Positions 61,555 through 64,000 of a stretch of DNA of 64,000 bases are shown here, one piece after another. Every line of letters begins with the position of its first letter. Positions within the stretch are counted from its first letter, which is position 1. The stretch comes from Paraburkholderia kururiensis JCM 10599 = LMG 19447. GTDB taxonomy: Bacteria; Pseudomonadota; Gammaproteobacteria; Burkholderiales; Burkholderiaceae. A program made the translations under genes and the position numbers. Under the pieces are notes generated by a model. The model ran no database searches. It worked only from the letters and a program-made list of their open reading frames with translations, and had not been told where the DNA came from. The stretch is taken from assembly GCF_003986935.1 (NCBI RefSeq), contig NZ_RJZE01000012.1, positions 124,001 to 188,000 of the forward strand, given 5' to 3'.

Positions 61555-62412
61555 TTACAGCCAGTAGACGACCACGTAGAGACCCAGCCAGACCACGTCG
61601 ACGAAGTGCCAGTACCACGCCGCGCCTTCGAACGCGAAGTGGTGGTCCGCCGTGAAGTGGCCGCGGATCAGGCGGATCATCACCACCGCCAGCATCGTGC
61701 CGCCCAGGAACACGTGGAAGCCGTGGAAGCCGGTGAGCAGGAAGAACGTGGAGCCGTACACGCCCGACGACAGCGTGAGGTTCAGTTCGTTGTACGCGTG
61801 GAAGTATTCGAAGCCCTGCAGAAACAGGAAGCAGATACCGAGCGTGAGCGTTGCGGCAAGCCACGCAATCGCCTTCGTGCGGTGGTTGTCGCGCAGCGCA
61901 TGGTGCGAGACCGTCAGCGTCGCGCCCGACGAGAGCAGCAGCGCCGTGTTGATGGTGGGCACCGGCCACGGCGTCATCGACTTGTAGGCGGACACGAGCG
62001 AAGCCGGACCGTTGTTCGGCCACACTGCCGAGAAGTCCGGCCAGATCAGCTTGTAGTCGAGGCTCGCCAGCTGGTGCATCGCGATTTCACGCGCGTAGAA
62101 GAGCGCACCGAAGAACGCGCCGAAGAACATGACTTCGGAAAAGATGAACCAGCTCATGCTCCAGCGGTACGAGCTGTCGACGCGCTTGCCGTACATTCCG
62201 CCTTCGGACTCGGCAATGGCGTCGCCGAACCAGTGCCACAGCGTGAAGAGCAGCCACAGCAGGCCCGCCGCCGCCGTGATGGGCGCCCACGACTCGCCAT
62301 TCACCCATGCCGCGAGCGACGAAAGCATCACGAGCAGCCCGATGGACGCGCTGATCGGATGCCGCGACGGATGCGGTACGAAATAGTACGGGCTCTCGTT
62401 TTGACCGCTCAT
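61555..62412 (-). CDS. ctaE: Cytochrome c oxidase subunit III (CtaE)
   Basis: 285 residues. Core membrane subunit of the aa3-type oxidase. YFVPHPSRHPISASIGLLVML, MSWFIFSEVMFFGAFFGALFYAREI (conserved Glu) and GFHGFHVFLGGTMLAVVMIRL with WYWHFVDVVWLGLYVVVYWL are diagnostic; seven helices. It follows the DUF2970 gene across 142 bases with no other gene. Confidence 0.96.
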   Translation of the reverse strand: MSGQNESPYYFVPHPSRHPISASIGLLVMLSSLAAWVNGESWAPITAAAGLLWLLFTLWHWFGDAIAESEGGMYGKRVDSSYRWSMSWFIFSEVMFFGAFFGALFYAREIAMHQLASLDYKLIWPDFSAVWPNNGPASLVSAYKSMTPWPVPTINTALLLSSGATLTVSHHALRDNHRTKAIAWLAATLTLGICFLFLQGFEYFHAYNELNLTLSSGVYGSTFFLLTGFHGFHVFLGGTMLAVVMIRLIRGHFTADHHFAFEGAAWYWHFVDVVWLGLYVVVYWL

Positions 62413-62554
62413 TCTTGATTCTCCACTTCAGTCCAGTTGTTCCGGAATCTCCGGCTGTATCTTCTCCGGCGCGGCGTGGCCGCCGCATCGGCTTGCTTCC
62501 TTGCTGCGCCCACCTTCCTGCCGCTGCCCTGCTGGCGGATGCGCGATAGTCGCG

Positions 62555-62782
62555 TCAGCCCACCACGAGGTGCACCACCAGGATCAGCACCCCGATGAAG
62601 ATCGCCGCGCCGATCACGCCCGCGATGATCAGGTGCAGCGGGTTCAGCTGCGCCGCATCGGCCTCGAGGTCGCGGCGCTTGCGCACGCCCAGAAACGACC
62701 ATGCCACAGCCTTGATCACCTGGCCCAGCGAGCTCTTCTGGCCGCCGTTGTTGTCTCTGCCTTTGCCGCCGTCGGCGTTCAT
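62555..62782 (-). CDS. DUF2970 family small membrane protein
   Basis: 75 residues. After a Gly/Asn-rich start comes LGQVIKAVAWSFLGVRKRRDLEADAAQLNPLHLIIAGVIGAAIFIGVLILVVHLVVG, the DUF2970 pattern with one C-terminal membrane helix; members regularly sit next to ctaG. Role unknown, probably oxidase assembly. Start MNADGGKG because GGGGAG lies eight bases upstream; the longer frame (TTG at 62821, ATG at 62809) would overlap ctaG. Confidence 0.85.
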   Translation of the reverse strand: MNADGGKGRDNNGGQKSSLGQVIKAVAWSFLGVRKRRDLEADAAQLNPLHLIIAGVIGAAIFIGVLILVVHLVVG

Positions 62783-62817
62783 GGCTGCTCGCTCCCCTTG
62801 CTCTGCCATTATGTTCG

Positions 62818-63459
62818 TCAAGCCGGGTTGCGAACCGCACCCGCGGCCGCCGCACCTGTCTGCTGCGTTGCCGCGTCCGTTGCCGGCGCAGGCGTGTTCA
62901 GCTCGAAGAACGTGTACGACAGCGTGATGGTCTTCACATCTTTCGGCAACTTCGGGTCAACCACGAATACCACCGGCATCCGTTTCGTTTCGTTGGCCTG
63001 CAGCGTCTGCTGGGTAAAGCAGAAGCATTCGATCTTCCGGAAGTACTCCGTCGCAACCTTGGGCGCGTAGCTCGGAATGGCCTGGGCCTTCACGATGCGC
63101 GCCTGCTCGTTCGACACCTCGTACATCACCGTCGTGACTTCGCCCGGATGCACGTCGAGACTGTGCTGCTCCGGCTTGAAGCCAAGCGGGCCGCGCGCGT
63201 TCGCATCGAACTCGATCGACACCGTGCGGCTCATGTCGACCTGCGTATTCTTCGCCTCGCGCGCCGTCGCATCGCGCTGCACGAGGTTGTTGATGCCGGT
63301 GATCTGGCAGATCGCGCGATACATCGGCACGAGCGCAAAACCGAAGCCGAACATCAGGCACGCCACCACGACGAGCTTGACCAGCATCGAACGGTTGAAC
63401 GAGCGATCCGCCCGGGATTCCGCCGGTGAATCTGCTTCAAGGCGCGGCTGCGTCGACAT
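62818..63459 (-). CDS. ctaG: Cytochrome c oxidase assembly protein CtaG (Cox11)
   Basis: 213 residues. Delivers copper to CuB of subunit I. One N-terminal helix (LVVVACLMFGFGFALVPMYRAICQITG with its conserved Cys), then a beta domain with the copper motif ECFCF (CFCFTQQTL) and the late LPKDVKTITLSYTFFE. Lies between the 44-residue gene and the DUF2970 gene. Confidence 0.95.
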   Translation of the reverse strand: MSTQPRLEADSPAESRADRSFNRSMLVKLVVVACLMFGFGFALVPMYRAICQITGINNLVQRDATAREAKNTQVDMSRTVSIEFDANARGPLGFKPEQHSLDVHPGEVTTVMYEVSNEQARIVKAQAIPSYAPKVATEYFRKIECFCFTQQTLQANETKRMPVVFVVDPKLPKDVKTITLSYTFFELNTPAPATDAATQQTGAAAAGAVRNPA

Positions 63460-63490
63460 CGAACTTCCTCAACAAACCATCAGGCCGGCG

Positions 63491-63625
63491 TCAGCTGAAC
63501 AGCCACTGCTTGATGACGGCACCCACAAAAAAGACGGCGACGATAGCGAGCAGGATCATGCCGAGTCGCAGGTTGGCTGCGCGAATCTGCTCGGGTGTAC
63601 GTCTTTTTTCTGGATTCCGGGTCAT
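63491..63625 (-). CDS. 44-residue cytochrome oxidase small assembly protein
   Basis: 44 codons plus TGA. It begins MTRNPEKRRTPEQIRAANLR, basic and cytoplasmic, then a single helix (MILLAIVAVFFVGAVIK) and QWLFS at the end. Small proteins of this form are known between ctaD and ctaG in Burkholderiales. The start is ATG 63625; the stop is 31 bases before ctaG. It is too short for ordinary ORF cut-offs; the support is composition, position and helix pattern. Function unknown. Confidence 0.75.
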   Translation of the reverse strand: MTRNPEKRRTPEQIRAANLRLGMILLAIVAVFFVGAVIKQWLFS

Positions 63626-63730
63626 GCGTGAATTTGGGAGACTTCACGCTCCCCGATCTCGTTTCCCGCGAAGGACGCGAGACCAGGGAGCGTTGCTGCA
63701 TCTGTTGCCGCAGGCGGGCGGGTTATTCGA

Positions 63731-64000
63731 CTATTCGACCGTCGGCGGATTTTCGAACGTATGGAACGGTGCCGGGCTCGGGACCGTCCACTCGAGGCCC
63801 GTTGCGCCATCCCACGGCTTGTCCGCCGCCTTTTCCAGCTCACCGCCGCCGCGATACGCGGGCAGCACGACCGCAAACAGGAAGTACACCTGCGCGAGGC
63901 CGAAACCGAATGCGCCGATCGTTGCGACCTGGTTCCAGTCCGTGAACTGCGCCGGGTAGTCCGCATAACGGCGCGGCATGCCGGCGAGGCCCACGAAGTG
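63731..64000 (-). CDS. ctaD: Cytochrome c oxidase subunit I (CtaD), C-terminal part
   Basis: Only the last 89 residues are inside the window; the 5' part lies beyond base 64000. HFVGLAGMPRRYADYP is the conserved motif after the last core helices; FGLAQVYFLFAVVLPAYRG is the final membrane helix; the tail EWTVPSPAPFHTFENPP is typical of aa3-type subunit I. Stop TAG. First visible gene of the cox operon, 105 bases before the 44-residue gene. Confidence 0.95.
   Translation of the reverse strand, partial: HFVGLAGMPRRYADYPAQFTDWNQVATIGAFGFGLAQVYFLFAVVLPAYRGGGELEKAADKPWDGATGLEWTVPSPAPFHTFENPPTVE

Overview
The window looks like a piece of a betaproteobacterial chromosome from the Burkholderiaceae, most like Paraburkholderia, Trinickia or Burkholderia. 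The genes are GC-rich and tightly packed, and several blocks have the gene order usual in that family: kdsD-kdsC-lptC-lptA-lptB-rpoN-hpf-ptsN-hprK-rapZ, then lolB-ispE-tRNA-Gln-prs-rplY-pth, and the cox/cta cluster. Protein composition and motifs agree. I see no insertion sequence, prophage, CRISPR array, integrase or toxin-antitoxin module; almost everything is core metabolism, envelope, respiration and regulation.

Layout. 1-4.1 kb: the end of an AI-2E family permease, purU, a NUDIX hydrolase with a LysE exporter, and apt. 4.2-6.2 kb: a KefB-like cation/proton antiporter. 6.3-15.9 kb: KDO and LPS-transport genes, sigma-54, the ribosome hibernation factor, PtsN, HPr kinase, RapZ and a Lon-like N-domain protein. 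15.9-17.9 kb: mutY and mutM (8-oxoguanine repair). 18-25.1 kb: a TPR protein, lolB, ispE, tRNA-Gln, prs, rplY, pth and hisC. 25.1-28.4 kb: ferredoxin, coaD, rsmD and divergent ftsY. 28.5-33.2 kb: a zeta-class GST isomerase and an FAH-family hydrolase, ybiB, and leuA behind a probable leucine attenuator. 33.2-35.5 kb: a SnoaL-like protein, a PagL lipid A deacylase and rpoH behind a CIRCE element. 35.9-42.8 kb: cydDC, cydAB and a CydX-like protein. 43-50.5 kb: an N-acetylglucosamine PTS operon (nagR, nagA, nagB-II, EIIA-HPr-EI, nagE). 50.8-56.8 kb: a MarR-GNAT fusion, chrA, metQ, a chemoreceptor and a YciI protein. 56.9-64 kb: the terminal-oxidase assembly cluster (sco, ctaB, ctaA, an SCO-like protein, SURF1, ctaE, a DUF2970 protein, ctaG, a 44-residue protein, end of ctaD).

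How the genes work together. The cyd genes make the high-affinity bd quinol oxidase and its CydDC exporter; the cta/cox genes make the heme-copper oxidase with its heme A and copper supply, so both ends of aerobic respiration are present. The nag block is a self-contained phosphorelay: one protein carries EIIA, HPr and EI, and NagE carries EIIC and EIIB, feeding deacetylation and deamination by NagA and NagB-II.

I found no clearly undescribed multigene system. The most interesting signals are regulatory or architectural: a leucine-rich, CTA-rich, probably leaderless leader peptide before leuA; an exact CIRCE element before rpoH; an FNR/ANR-like box before cydDC; a second, cysteine-less EIIB domain in NagE; a two-helix CydX-like protein; and an SCO-like second CxxxC protein in the heme A/SURF1 cluster. 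All assignments are from reading the sequence; no database search was run.
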